DNA of 64,000 bases from Saprospirales bacterium (GCA_016711045.1 JADJTT010000002.1:372001-436000); one strand, 5' to 3'. Counted from the first letter of the stretch, positions 33,397 through 42,054 are shown. Translations and numbers: made by a program. Notes: generated by a model not told the origin, from the letters alone.

Positions 33397-35715
33397 TTAC
33401 ACCAACAAACTCTCCACCTGCGGTTCTCCTTTCTCCCGCTTGGCCAGTTGCTGTGCATCCACAGCGGCCAGGGCAGTCAGGTTGATGATCTGGCTGACGT
33501 CTACGCCAACGGGCAGGATCTGGATGGGCTTGGCCATACCGATCATGATCGGGCCAATGGTGTGGGCTTTACCCAGCTTGCGCAGCAGGCGCAGGCTGAT
33601 ATTGCCCGCATCGAGGGTCGGGAAGATCAGCAGGTTGGGCTGGGTAGTCAGGTCGGAGAACGGGAAACGCTTTTTCACGAATTCCGTGTCGAGCGCGATG
33701 TCTCCCTGTACCGGTCCGTCGATCACGAGATCGGGACGGGTCTCCTTGATGATTTCCACCGCCTTCGCTACTTTTTCGGATTCGGGGCTGAGCACCGTAC
33801 CGAAATTGGAGAAGGAAAGCATGGCGATCACCGGGTCTATATCCAGACTCCTCAATTCCCCGGCAGCCAACTTGACGATGGAAGCCAGTTCATCGGCAGT
33901 CGGGTTGATGTTCACGCTACAGTCGGCCAGGCAGTAGAGCTTGTGGTCCTGAAGCAGCATGTACATACCGGCAACCAACCCGCCTTTTTTGCGCGGACCA
34001 ATGATCTTCAAGGCAGGTTGCAGCACTTCGTGGAAGCTCTGGGTCACCCCGGCTACCATTCCGTCTGCATCGCCCATGTGCACCATCATAGCGCCAAAGT
34101 TGATGTAGTTGCGCATGTCGAGGGAAGCGCGGTCCAGGGATATCCCCTTGCGCTGTTGCGTGCGGTAATATTCGTTTACATACACCTGCCTGCGGAAGGA
34201 GGTCTTCGGCTCGATGATCTCGATACCATCCGGGTCGTGGTGCAGGTCTTCAAAAATTTGCAGGATTTCTTCGCGCTTGCCGAGCAGCACCGGCTTGGCG
34301 ATGCGTTCGCGTACGATCTCACTGGCTGCCCAGATGACCTTCGGGTCGGTCCCTTCCGGGAATACGATACGTTTCAGATCGCGGCGTGCACGGAGGAATA
34401 TCTTGCGCATGATCTCGCGCGTCCAGTCGGATTTACCGCGCAATTGCTCCTTGTATTCTTCCAGGTCGATCATCTTGCGGGCTACCCCGGTCTTCATGGC
34501 GGCTTCCGCTACTGCCGATGCCGACCATACCAGTACGCGCTGATCGAAAGGCTTGGGTATGATGTACTCCGGACCAAAAGCCAGATTCGGATCGTCATAG
34601 GCGCGCTTCACGGATTCGGGCACTTCTTCACGGGCCAGGTTGGCAAGGGCCATCGCAGCGGCCATCTTCATCTCTTCGTTAATCGCAACCGCCTCCACGT
34701 CGAGGGCGCCACGGAAGATGAAGGGGAAGCCCAGCACGTTGTTCACCTGGTTGGGATAGTCGCTGCGGCCGGTGGCCATCAACACATCCGGACGGGCTTC
34801 TTTGGCATCTTCGTAGGTAATCTCCGGATCGGGATTAGCCATAGCAAAGACGATAGGTTGGTCGCCCATGGTGCGCACCATGTCTTTGGTGAGTGCGCCT
34901 TTCTGGGAAAGTCCGCAGAATACATCGGCGCCACGCATGGCATCTGCCAGGTCGCGGGCCTTGGTGTCGCGGAAATACTTGTCTTTGTAAATGTTCTTCC
35001 CTTCATCCCCTCTGCCTTTCCACAAGACGCCCTTGCTGTCGGTCATCAGGATGTTATCGGCATTGACGCCAAGGGTTACCCAAAAGTTGGCACAGGCGAT
35101 ACCGGCTGCACCGGCTCCGCTGAATACCACTTTTATTTTCTTGATGTCTTTTCCGGTCACCATCAGGGCGTTCAGCAACGCGGCGCCGGAAATGATGGCA
35201 GTTCCATGCTGGTCGTCGTGGAATACGGGAATATCGAGCTCGGCCTTGAGCCGTTCTTCAATAATAAAACACTCGGGAGCCTTGATGTCTTCCAGGTTGA
35301 TGCCTCCAAAAGTGGGGGCAATGTGTTTCACGGTCTTGATGATATCTTCAGGGTCTTTGGCATCCAGCTCGATGTCAAAGACGTCGATATCGGCAAAACG
35401 CTTAAACAACACGCCTTTTCCCTCCATCACGGGTTTACCGGCGAGTGCGCCGATATCTCCCAAGCCCAAAACGGCTGTACCGTTGGAAACGACCGCTACC
35501 AGGTTGCCCTTAGCCGTATAAAGCCGGGCCAGCTTGGGGTCTCGCTGAATCTCCAGACAAGGCTGAGCCACCCCCGGCGTATACGCCAGCGAAAGGTCCA
35601 ACTGTGATATACAGGGCTTGCTTGATATCACTTCGATCTTTCCCCTCCTGCCCCGTTCATGATACTCTAACGCAGCCTTCTTTAGGCCTTCGTTTTTCAG
35701 TTTATCACTTTCCAT
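33397..35715 (-). CDS. maeB: NADP-dependent malic enzyme fused to phosphotransacetylase-like domain
   Basis: Decarboxylates malate to pyruvate with NADP reduction. Start at 35715 (MESDKLKNEGLKKAALEYHE); the ATG at 35751 overlaps the promoter. Residues about 1-420 are the malic enzyme part: SLAYTPGVAQPC, GDIGALAGKPVMEGKG, FHDDQHGTAIISGAAL with the metal-binding Asp pair, and the FSGAGAAGIACANF Rossmann loop. Residues about 440-770 are a PTA_PTB domain (FPEGTDPKVIWAASEIV, GVDVSQIINLTALAAVDAQ), thought to be regulatory (acetyl-CoA response in E. coli MaeB) and not catalytic. The 772-residue length fits the MaeB class. Confidence 0.95.
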   Translation of the reverse strand: MESDKLKNEGLKKAALEYHERGRRGKIEVISSKPCISQLDLSLAYTPGVAQPCLEIQRDPKLARLYTAKGNLVAVVSNGTAVLGLGDIGALAGKPVMEGKGVLFKRFADIDVFDIELDAKDPEDIIKTVKHIAPTFGGINLEDIKAPECFIIEERLKAELDIPVFHDDQHGTAIISGAALLNALMVTGKDIKKIKVVFSGAGAAGIACANFWVTLGVNADNILMTDSKGVLWKGRGDEGKNIYKDKYFRDTKARDLADAMRGADVFCGLSQKGALTKDMVRTMGDQPIVFAMANPDPEITYEDAKEARPDVLMATGRSDYPNQVNNVLGFPFIFRGALDVEAVAINEEMKMAAAMALANLAREEVPESVKRAYDDPNLAFGPEYIIPKPFDQRVLVWSASAVAEAAMKTGVARKMIDLEEYKEQLRGKSDWTREIMRKIFLRARRDLKRIVFPEGTDPKVIWAASEIVRERIAKPVLLGKREEILQIFEDLHHDPDGIEIIEPKTSFRRQVYVNEYYRTQQRKGISLDRASLDMRNYINFGAMMVHMGDADGMVAGVTQSFHEVLQPALKIIGPRKKGGLVAGMYMLLQDHKLYCLADCSVNINPTADELASIVKLAAGELRSLDIDPVIAMLSFSNFGTVLSPESEKVAKAVEIIKETRPDLVIDGPVQGDIALDTEFVKKRFPFSDLTTQPNLLIFPTLDAGNISLRLLRKLGKAHTIGPIMIGMAKPIQILPVGVDVSQIINLTALAAVDAQQLAKREKGEPQVESLLV

Positions 35716-35748
35716 AATTGGAATATTTAGTTGATTGATTTCAATGGG

Positions 35749-35756
35749 CAAAGGTA
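35749..35756 (-). promoter_or_regulatory. -7 element TACCTTTG of maeB
   Basis: On the minus strand TACCTTTG fits TAnnTTTG and predicts a start near 35743, giving a leader of about 28 bases. A TTTG lies only 15 bases upstream, short of the usual 19. Confidence 0.45.
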
Positions 35757-35886
35757 CGGCTTTCGCTTTTGCAAAGTGCTGATGGAAATCATGGGGAAGG
35801 GTGATATTTCTCAGTTGGTTAGTGAAGAGTGAAGGGTGAGGGGTGAAGGGTGAAGAGAAATTTGTATTTTGAAAACTGAAAATTAA

Positions 35887-35904
35887 TCCCGATGGCTATC
35901 GGGA
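35887..35904. repeat. Palindrome copy TCCCGATGGCTATCGGGA
   Basis: 17 of 18 bases match the palindrome at 33374-33391; located directly upstream of ung. Confidence 0.6.
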
Positions 35905-35918
35905 CTAAAAACTTTTTC

Positions 35919-36683
35919 ATGACCGACGTCCGTATCGAAGCCAGTTGGAAGGAAGTATTGAAGGATGAATTCGAACAGCCTTACTTTCAGGAGATCGTTT
36001 CTTTTTTGAAAAAGGAGAAAGCGGCCGGGAAGGTCATCTACCCGCCGGGCGGATTGATCTTCCATGCGTTCGATTCGACGCCGTTCCAGGAGGTGAAGGT
36101 CGTGGTGCTGGGGCAGGACCCTTACCACAACCCGGGGGAAGCCATGGGGCTTTGCTTCTCGGTGCCGAAAGGCGTGCGTGTGCCGCCTTCGCTGCAGAAT
36201 ATTTACAAAGAATTGTCGACCGATGTGGGCGCCTCCATTCCCAACCATGGCGACCTCACCAAATGGGCGCAACAAGGGGTATTCCTCCTCAACGCCATGC
36301 TCACCGTAGAGAAAAACCGGGCGGCTTCCCACCAGAAGATCGGCTGGCAACTTTTCACCGATGCCGTCATCCGGAAGTTATCCGAGCAGCGGGAACACCT
36401 GGTCTTCATGCTCTGGGGCGGCTTTGCCCGCAAGAAAAAAGAGTTGATCGATGGGTCGCGCCATCTTATTCTAGAGGCGGCGCATCCTTCTCCGTTGGCG
36501 GGAGGGGCGTTTTTGGAAGTAAGCACTTTTCTCAGGCAAATGAATACCTGCAGGCACACGGAGCAAGTGCAATTGATTGGAGGATTGAGTAGTTATTTAA
36601 CCGCAAAGACGCTAAGGACGCAAAGTAAGGTGGGTCTTTGCACTCTTGGTAATTTCATAGTACTGCCGTCTTTGCGTCCTTAG
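35919..36683 (+). CDS. ung: Uracil-DNA glycosylase, C-terminus frameshifted
   Basis: Family 1 UDG that removes uracil from DNA. The water-activating motif GQDPYHNPGEAMGL, LLNAMLTVEKNRAASH and the HPSPL loop are intact. The family tail, however, lies in another frame: VFGSKHFSQANEYLQAHGA then SAIDWRIE, ending at 36592. The break is at the G-run 36504-36507 (GGAGGGGCG); one extra G restores an ordinary protein of about 224 residues. As read, the last 60 residues are foreign and partly encoded by the inverted repeat at 36597. ATG 35919 was chosen; the ORF start at 35892 lies in a palindromic repeat. Confidence 0.9.
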   Translation: MTDVRIEASWKEVLKDEFEQPYFQEIVSFLKKEKAAGKVIYPPGGLIFHAFDSTPFQEVKVVVLGQDPYHNPGEAMGLCFSVPKGVRVPPSLQNIYKELSTDVGASIPNHGDLTKWAQQGVFLLNAMLTVEKNRAASHQKIGWQLFTDAVIRKLSEQREHLVFMLWGGFARKKKELIDGSRHLILEAAHPSPLAGGAFLEVSTFLRQMNTCRHTEQVQLIGGLSSYLTAKTLRTQSKVGLCTLGNFIVLPSLRP

Positions 36684-36698
36684 CGCCTTTGCGGTTAA
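36597..36698. repeat. 102-bp inverted-repeat element between ung and the propeller gene
   Basis: 29-bp arms beginning TTAACCGCAAAGACGCTAAG (36597-36625) and its inverted partner at 36670-36698, one mismatch. The GCTAAGGACGCAAAG core is a well-known dispersed repeat in Bacteroidota and other genomes. It sits between convergent genes and may double as a terminator. Confidence 0.75.
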
Positions 36699-36701
36699 TA
36701 A

Positions 36702-39236
36702 TCATTCCCCCAGCAAATACGCATACACATCGCTATCCAACGCCGTGACGAGCAAACGGCCCTCCGGGATCTGCACGATGGAAAACGCTGAAGTACCCGC
36801 CAACGGAAAGCCGGGAACCAATTTCCCTTCGGGGGTAAAAAGAAAAATCTGTCTTTTCTGCCCGTCTACCGTACCGAAAAAAGCCTTTTCTTCTCCCTCA
36901 ATGGCGCCGGTGACCAGCTCTTCCTGGGGTTGTGGCAGGTGCATGGTTTTCCATTGCTTCACCTGCTCGCCTTCGTAGTAATAGACGGCGACATCTTCGC
37001 CGCTCAGTACGATGTAGTCCTTGCGCGCATCGCCCACTACATCGGCAAAGCTGAATTCCACCCATTCGTTCTTTCCCACAGGGGTATTCATCATAAAGCC
37101 GTTTCCTTCTCCATTTATGATCTGCACGTGGCCCAGGCCATCGCCAATGGCAATGCGGGCCATGTCCGGCAGCACCTGCACGCCCGGGGCAGAGATGACC
37201 TTCCCTCCTACCGGGACGGGCGGGAAGCGGTAGGCGCCATCGCGCTGGAACACATGGAGTAAGCCCTCTTCCGAATAGGCCACCAGGTAATCTTTGTTGT
37301 CATATTGAAAATGCTGGAGCGGATGGGTCACCCGCCCTACTTCCGGCCCAGGGCCCCAACCTTCGAGGGGACGGCCGTAGCGGTCGAAGCCGTAAATGCG
37401 GCCGTTTTCACAGGCGATGAAAATACCATAGTCGCCCTGCCCGCTGAAATCGGTGAATAATAAGCCATTGGTGGCGGGCGATTGTAACCGAAGGGGGAAG
37501 GTGCTGACCAGCTGGCCGGCGCCGTCTATCACAAATATCCCATCCTGTGTGTTAAACAGCAGCTCAGTGGGTGCGTCGGTGTAATAGGCGATGGGGTAGA
37601 TATGCGAAAGCACCCGGCTGTTCAGCGGGCGTTTCCACTCGATAATCCCGCCGGGAGCGATCCGGTAGAGTTCATTTTTGGCGTCCTGCACTATCCAGGA
37701 GCGTGCGGCGCCTTCGAAAACAGGCTGTGGCGCCGTGATAGCCGGTGCGTCAAGATTGGCTTTCCAGGCTATGGAAATGGAGGAAGAGAACTCCTCTTCG
37801 TTCCGTTTTACCACATCGACCTTCAGGGCCTTTTTACCCGGATTCAGGGCCAGCTGCAATTGCCCGTGCGCTAAAAAAGGCAATGTCTGCTCCGGTTGGA
37901 AGGTTTTTGCAAGCATCGGCCCAAGGCGATCTGCCTGGATATACCCCCAGGCGGTGGCTTTCAGGGGCAACTGGCTGGAAGCCTCCAAAAAATGGCTGGT
38001 CCTGGCCAGCACTTGTCCGGAGATGTATTGATCGAGCCACACCTCCAGCGAAGGTTTGGAATCGGTGAGGACAACATAATTATCGATCTGCACCAGATAG
38101 GGATTCCGGAGTGGCAGGGGTTCTTCCGACCAGGGCAGTGGCAGCAGCGGCTCGGCCATAATTTGCCGGATCTGAAAGGTCTGGTAGGTGTGGCTGGGCA
38201 GTTCGCCCTGCTCCGTCGCCCATTCGGTCAACCAACTTTCGAGCGCCGCCTGCGACCGGATCTTTCCCACCCAAAACAAAGGCGCACGGGTATCCAACCC
38301 GTAGCCGGGGAGCAATCCGACAGCCCATTCCCCGCTCCACCAGGGTTTCAAAAACCGCCTGGCTGCACCGGTTTCCCACCAGGTTCCTTCCGTGGGTGGG
38401 GCCCAGAAAAAGGTCAATAGTTGTTCGGGCATGATGGCAAACAAGCTGTCGGGAGAAGCAGGTGATGCCGTTTCGAGCAGGTCCATCCAGGAGGAATCCT
38501 TTTCCAATTTCCATTGGCCGGTAGCTTTCCACCCCAAAGAGTCGGCAGTCACCTCGAGGTTAGCCCATCCATTCCATTCCCGAAACAGGTCCCAGATCCC
38601 CCGATTTTCATTAGAAAGCACGGTAGTCCACTGAAGCGGCACCTGGCTTGGCTGGAAGCAATAGGCGTTGGTTTTGGTGGGTAAAGGCGCCCGGTCCAGT
38701 GAAAACCGTTTCAGCTCGCGAATCGCGTCTTCCAGAAGAAACGGAAAAGGGGCCGCCATAATCAGGTTGTGGAATTGGGCAATGGCAAAGGGTTGCCCCT
38801 CGTTGGTCTTGCCGCTATAGATCGACACTTGTTTGAAGCGGGATTCTGTGCCGGGATGAATGGCCAGCCATCGCTGCAGTTTTTCCGGGGCTTGCGGTAC
38901 GTCCCATATCCCGAGCCAGCCCATCTGTGCTTTTCCCATGGGTTGGAGCACGGCAATGGTCCGACGAAAGGAAGGAATATCCGGGGTAGTATCAGCCAGC
39001 ACGCCTTCCACAAGCTGCAACAAACTCCAGTGTGGAGATAGGTTCCAGGCATCCCAAGGGGAGGGTGTTTCCCGGAAAGAAGAAGGCATAAAGACAAAGG
39101 AAGAATACTTTGGAACTGCCCGAAAAGAACTTACCTTTACGAAGGGTAGTGGGTAGAATTGATGGGTTCCCCACAATAGAAAAAAAAGGCTTGAAAGGAC
39201 GAGAAGTAAGGTAGCGGGGAGTTTCCATTTCTTCAT
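36702..39236 (-). CDS. Membrane-anchored protein with DUF3352-like region and C-terminal beta-propeller
   Basis: 844 residues. A single N-terminal transmembrane helix (KLPATLLLVLSSLFFLLWG) acts as anchor or uncleaved signal. Residues about 40-500 resemble the DUF3352-type fold (repeating alpha/beta units such as DSLFAIMPEQLLTFFWAPP, SYLVQIDNYVVLTDSK-like). Residues about 520-844 form propeller-like repeats (GRIYGFDRYGRPLEGW, GLLHVFQRDGAYRFPP, KRQIFLFTPEGKLVPGFPL), each with a short strand ending in D/G turns. A role in envelope biology is likely but unknown. It ends next to the inverted-repeat element; upstream it diverges from the DUF423 gene. Confidence 0.7.
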   Translation of the reverse strand: MKKWKLPATLLLVLSSLFFLLWGTHQFYPLPFVKVSSFRAVPKYSSFVFMPSSFRETPSPWDAWNLSPHWSLLQLVEGVLADTTPDIPSFRRTIAVLQPMGKAQMGWLGIWDVPQAPEKLQRWLAIHPGTESRFKQVSIYSGKTNEGQPFAIAQFHNLIMAAPFPFLLEDAIRELKRFSLDRAPLPTKTNAYCFQPSQVPLQWTTVLSNENRGIWDLFREWNGWANLEVTADSLGWKATGQWKLEKDSSWMDLLETASPASPDSLFAIMPEQLLTFFWAPPTEGTWWETGAARRFLKPWWSGEWAVGLLPGYGLDTRAPLFWVGKIRSQAALESWLTEWATEQGELPSHTYQTFQIRQIMAEPLLPLPWSEEPLPLRNPYLVQIDNYVVLTDSKPSLEVWLDQYISGQVLARTSHFLEASSQLPLKATAWGYIQADRLGPMLAKTFQPEQTLPFLAHGQLQLALNPGKKALKVDVVKRNEEEFSSSISIAWKANLDAPAITAPQPVFEGAARSWIVQDAKNELYRIAPGGIIEWKRPLNSRVLSHIYPIAYYTDAPTELLFNTQDGIFVIDGAGQLVSTFPLRLQSPATNGLLFTDFSGQGDYGIFIACENGRIYGFDRYGRPLEGWGPGPEVGRVTHPLQHFQYDNKDYLVAYSEEGLLHVFQRDGAYRFPPVPVGGKVISAPGVQVLPDMARIAIGDGLGHVQIINGEGNGFMMNTPVGKNEWVEFSFADVVGDARKDYIVLSGEDVAVYYYEGEQVKQWKTMHLPQPQEELVTGAIEGEEKAFFGTVDGQKRQIFLFTPEGKLVPGFPLAGTSAFSIVQIPEGRLLVTALDSDVYAYLLGE

Positions 39237-39286
39237 GGCATCAGGGTTTTGCGAACTGCGAAGATAAGTACATTTAATTTTTCATA

Positions 39287-39328
39287 AGCAGGGTGCGGGC
39301 GGCGCCCGCACCCTGCTTTAGTTTTTTT
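39287..39328 (+). promoter_or_regulatory. GC-rich terminator-like hairpin just upstream of the DUF423 gene
   Basis: GCAGGGTGCGGGC pairs perfectly with GCCCGCACCCTGC around 39289-39316 and is followed by TTTAGTTTTTTTT. It stands between divergent genes and ends only about four bases before the ATG at 39332, so it lies in the leader of the DUF423 gene and could act as an attenuator. Confidence 0.5.
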
Positions 39329-39331
39329 TCT

Positions 39332-39733
39332 ATGCACAGACCTTTTTTCATCTGGGCTTCTTTTTTTGCATTGGTGGCGGTGGCGTTTGGCGCTTTAGGC
39401 GCACATGCCCTAAAAGAAGTCCTTTCACCAGGGTCTCTGGCAACTTTTGAAACGGGTGTCCGCTACCAGTTTTACCACGCATTGGCCCTGTTTATCACGA
39501 GCTTTGCCTATGCACAACGGCCGGAAACCCTCTTTCGTTGGGCGGGCAGGTTGTTCATCGCAGGGGTTTTCTGTTTCTCCGGCTCGCTCTACCTGCTTTC
39601 CACCCGCGAATTGCTGGGCATCGGGCATTGGACATGGCTCGGCCCCATCACGCCGCTCGGCGGGTTGTTGTTCCTCTCCGGCTGGTGGCTATTGGCCTGG
39701 GGCGCCTGGAGGAACGGAAATAACAAAGGTTGA
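39332..39733 (+). CDS. DUF423 (YgdD/TMEM256-like) membrane protein
   Basis: 133 residues with four hydrophobic helices. FFALVAVAFGALGAHALKEVL near the start is the DUF423 signature, followed by FETGVRYQFYHALALF and GPITPLGGLLFLSGWWLLAWGA. Inner-membrane protein of unknown function, widespread in bacteria and animals. ATG 39332 (MHRPFFIW) fits the family start; upstream residues would be encoded by the hairpin. Confidence 0.9.
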   Translation: MHRPFFIWASFFALVAVAFGALGAHALKEVLSPGSLATFETGVRYQFYHALALFITSFAYAQRPETLFRWAGRLFIAGVFCFSGSLYLLSTRELLGIGHWTWLGPITPLGGLLFLSGWWLLAWGAWRNGNNKG

Positions 39734-39844
39734 ACGCCTGATAAAATAAACCCCTGCACCCCTATTTATCTTCCAACTTTGCGCTATATTAGCTTCCGTT
39801 TCTGGCTTTACATCCATTATTTTCAATCAAAACCTCATTTTACT

Positions 39845-40246
39845 ATGAAAAATCTGAACATTCTGAGTCTACTGGTAGTCGTGGCCCTGCTTTTCGCCGT
39901 TCAGCCTGCTTCCGCGGTGGTAAGTGTAAAAAACAGTCAGGAGTCGACCTCTGCTTCTGTAAGCAAGAAAGAACTGAAGAAGCAGGAACGTATGGAAAAG
40001 GTGATGACCAAGATCCAGAAAAAACTGGATAAGTGGGAGAAGAAGGTAATTGACAGAAACGACGACGTGGGAAAATGGCTATGGTGGGCCATCTTCGCTG
40101 GCCTCGGTTATCGCTTCCATCCTCTTCTACAGCTCCTGGCTGGTTGTTGGGTTATGGTTCATTCCCAGCCTGCTCTGGTCTGCCGCCAGTATTTGTTTCC
40201 TCATCTGGCTGCTGAAGTATCTGGAAATTCTTTAATTTTCATTTAA
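39845..40246 (+). CDS. Small secreted/membrane protein, probable frameshift
   Basis: Begins MKNLNILSLLVVVALLFAVQ with an ASA signal cleavage site, then a charged helical segment (SVSKKELKKQERMEKVMTKIQKKLDKWEKK in pieces). After VGKWLWWAIFAG the read frame turns basic and unlike a membrane protein. The +1 frame continues as a hydrophobic end (SVIASILFYSSWLVVGLWF, then FLIWLLKYLEIL) that stops at 40235. So the natural product probably has two C-terminal membrane helices and a one-base change near 40100 breaks it. No known family. Confidence 0.6.
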   Translation: MKNLNILSLLVVVALLFAVQPASAVVSVKNSQESTSASVSKKELKKQERMEKVMTKIQKKLDKWEKKVIDRNDDVGKWLWWAIFAGLGYRFHPLLQLLAGCWVMVHSQPALVCRQYLFPHLAAEVSGNSLIFI

Positions 40247-40250
40247 TACG

Positions 40251-40285
40251 AAAAAAGCCCCGACCTGCAAGTCGGGGCTTTTTTT
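40251..40285. terminator. Bidirectional rho-independent terminator
   Basis: AAAAAAGCCCCGAC pairs with GTCGGGGCTTTTTTT around a six-base loop, between convergent genes. Confidence 0.9.
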
Positions 40286-40538
40286 ATTCTTCACCAGGCG
40301 TTTCCCTTCGGTTTCGATACCACATATAGCCAAAGAATCCCACCAGCAGATAAGGGGTCACCAGCATGTAAAGGATACCGGTATTCAGCCCTTTCCCCGC
40401 CGTGCCTCCGTCCTTCAGATTCGACTCCGCCGACATCCTGCACATCGGGCATTGCGCCTGTGCAGGTTGGTAGGCAGCCGTGGAAAAACCTATGGCCAGG
40501 GTGAGGATGAATGCAATTCGAAGCAGTTTGGATTTCAT
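40284..40538 (-). CDS. Small membrane protein with CPMC motif, end of the respiratory cluster
   Basis: 84 residues: signal peptide (KLLRIAFILTLAIGFSTAA), then QCPMCRMSAESNLKDGG and one transmembrane helix (GILYMLVTPYLLVGFFGYMWY). The CPMC-x-x-xxE-SN pattern is found in small Bacteroidota proteins next to cytochrome oxidase genes. The two cysteines could bind copper or heme or take part in thiol exchange, which would fit oxidase assembly; that is inference. Last gene of the act-cta block. Confidence 0.65.
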   Translation of the reverse strand: MKSKLLRIAFILTLAIGFSTAAYQPAQAQCPMCRMSAESNLKDGGTAGKGLNTGILYMLVTPYLLVGFFGYMWYRNRRETPGEE

Positions 40539-40574
40539 CTTTAAAAAATTTGTAGGGACAAAGGTAAAAAAAAT

Positions 40575-40636
40575 CAGTATGCAGTATGCAGTATGCAGTT
40601 GGCAGTTGGCAGTTGGCAGTTGGCAGTTGGCAGTTG
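40575..40636. repeat. Heptamer tandem repeats (CAGTATG)n then (CAGTTGG)n
   Basis: Three CAGTATG units run into about six CAGTTGG units; degenerate complementary units follow to about 40700. They lie just downstream of the DUF420 gene. Confidence 0.8.
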
Positions 40637-40696
40637 CATTTTACTGCCAACTGCATACTGGAAACTGCCTACTGCCTACTGGGAACTGGAAACTGC

Positions 40697-41221
40697 CTAC
40701 TGATAAAGCATCAAATAACAAACCGGCCCCGTCACCGCCACATAAAGCCACACCGGCCACACCCACCGGGCCATACGCTTGTGCCGGTCGAATTGGTTGG
40801 TGTAGGCCCGCACGAAGGTGAACAGGATAAAGGGAAAGATCACGGCCGCCAGCACGATATGGCTGATCAGCAAGATGAAATATAAGGCCCGAAAATCGCC
40901 CGTATACCTGGTCGGTTCGGAGGTAAAGTGATACGTCACATACGACAGCAAAAAGATCACCGACAGTACCACGGCTACATAGATCGTTTTGCGGTGCAGC
41001 TCCACCTGTTTATTCCGGATGAAGTAATACGCGATCAACAGCACCACCGCTGTCAGGGCATTTACGGCTGCATGAAAAGGCGGCAGGAAATCCAGGCTCA
41101 CCCCTTCCGGCAATTCAATATGAATGCGGCGCATCATCGCCACCAGGATCAATACCACGGCGCTCAAGATCCACGCAACCCTGTTGAGTTTCTTCGCTAA
41201 CGCTAAATTTGGCTGTTCCAT
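40697..41221 (-). CDS. DUF420 domain membrane protein (CtaM-like)
   Basis: 174 residues from the ATG at 41221. Five hydrophobic helices (RVAWILSAVVLILVAMM; FHAAVNALTAVVLLIAYYFI; KTIYVAVVLSVIFLLSYVTYH; ILLISHIVLAAVIFPFILFTF; WLYVAVTGPVCYLML). HAxxN...H, YHF and SH...P motifs fit DUF420, a family related to CtaM, needed for maturation of some terminal oxidases. The open frame upstream of 41221 is heptamer-repeat sequence (repeated YAVCSMQ) and is not part of the protein. Its place in the act-cta cluster supports an assembly role. Confidence 0.85.
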   Translation of the reverse strand: MEQPNLALAKKLNRVAWILSAVVLILVAMMRRIHIELPEGVSLDFLPPFHAAVNALTAVVLLIAYYFIRNKQVELHRKTIYVAVVLSVIFLLSYVTYHFTSEPTRYTGDFRALYFILLISHIVLAAVIFPFILFTFVRAYTNQFDRHKRMARWVWPVWLYVAVTGPVCYLMLYQ

Positions 41222-41234
41222 AGTGATTAGTGAT

Positions 41235-41279
<45 letters not shown>

Positions 41280-41303
41280 CTATTGAATACTGCGAACTGG
41301 TAA

Positions 41304-41933
41304 TCATTTTTCCTTATCTCTCCTAAACACAATATCCGGATCCGGCAGACGTGGCATGACGATAGTGATATGCTCGATAAGCCGGCCCATTTGCTGATTG
41401 TCCAGGATATCGTAATAGCGGCGCACCACCAGTCCTGTATCTACCAGTGCTATTTGTTGAAGGTCAGGGACATAAAAGGATTCAAACGCAAACGATTCCA
41501 ACTCTGGTCGGCTGCACGTCAGGATTTCCCATTGTAACGAATCGACAAGGTCGTTTTCGATGGCGAATCCCATGGGGTCGCGCATCTGGGAGGAGTCGGC
41601 AAAGAGCAGAAAACACACGTCGTTTCGGTCGTCAAATTGCTGGTGTAAGCCGTGCAGCCTGCTTGCCCATTGCTGTTGTTGAGCTGTATCATTGGGCAAA
41701 AAAGCGGCGATGGTCACGCGTTTATGCAGCCATTCGGAAGAAAACGAATTCCCATATTGGTCTCGGAGTCTAAAAGCCCTTACCGTTCCGTGGTCTGTCA
41801 ATTCGGCCAAGGCTTCCTTGCGGTGCAGGAAACCGCGTTGGAGGTAGTACCAGGATCCCGCGGGCAGTATGACCAGGAGAAATAACATGCCGGCGATCTG
41901 GGTAAAATTCATTCGTTTGCGCGCTTCGCTCAT
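41304..41933 (-). CDS. SCO1/thioredoxin-like protein lacking the copper-binding cysteines
   Basis: 209 residues; N-terminal membrane anchor (AGMLFLLVILPAGSWYYL) and a thioredoxin-like domain. GTVRAFRLRDQYGNSFSS and the C-terminal ALVDTGLVVRRYYDI match the SCO family, copper chaperones that load the CuA site. In SCO proteins a CxxxC follows the second strand; here the segment is AAFLPNDTAQQQQW with no cysteine, and the distal His motif is also not evident. So it is a degenerate SCO-like protein, possibly with a structural or regulatory role in oxidase assembly. Position next to oxidase genes supports the link. Confidence 0.7.
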   Translation of the reverse strand: MSEARKRMNFTQIAGMLFLLVILPAGSWYYLQRGFLHRKEALAELTDHGTVRAFRLRDQYGNSFSSEWLHKRVTIAAFLPNDTAQQQQWASRLHGLHQQFDDRNDVCFLLFADSSQMRDPMGFAIENDLVDSLQWEILTCSRPELESFAFESFYVPDLQQIALVDTGLVVRRYYDILDNQQMGRLIEHITIVMPRLPDPDIVFRRDKEK

Positions 41934-42016
41934 TTTCCCTGTTTTGCTTTACATTCTTTTCCAAGGCATAATTCTAAGCCCTAAATCAGAAACAAGTTGA
42001 TCAGAAGTTGGTTTGC

Positions 42017-42054
42017 AAAAAAAATAGGGCGGAAAAAGTCCGCCCTATTTTTTT
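42017..42054. terminator. Terminator downstream of the subunit IV gene
   Basis: AAATAGGGCGGA pairs with TCCGCCCTATTT, flanked by A- and T-runs on both sides. It may separate the oxidase operon from the accessory genes that follow on the same strand. Confidence 0.85.

Noticed and set aside
33448..35607. 719-codon open frame on the plus strand
   Set aside because: It is entirely antisense to maeB, a well-supported gene with full motifs; the frame has no recognisable domain and is rich in His/Gln as expected for a shadow frame.
40575..40636. Tandem repeats as a CRISPR array
   Set aside because: The units are seven bases and contiguous, with no unique spacers; no cas genes in the window.
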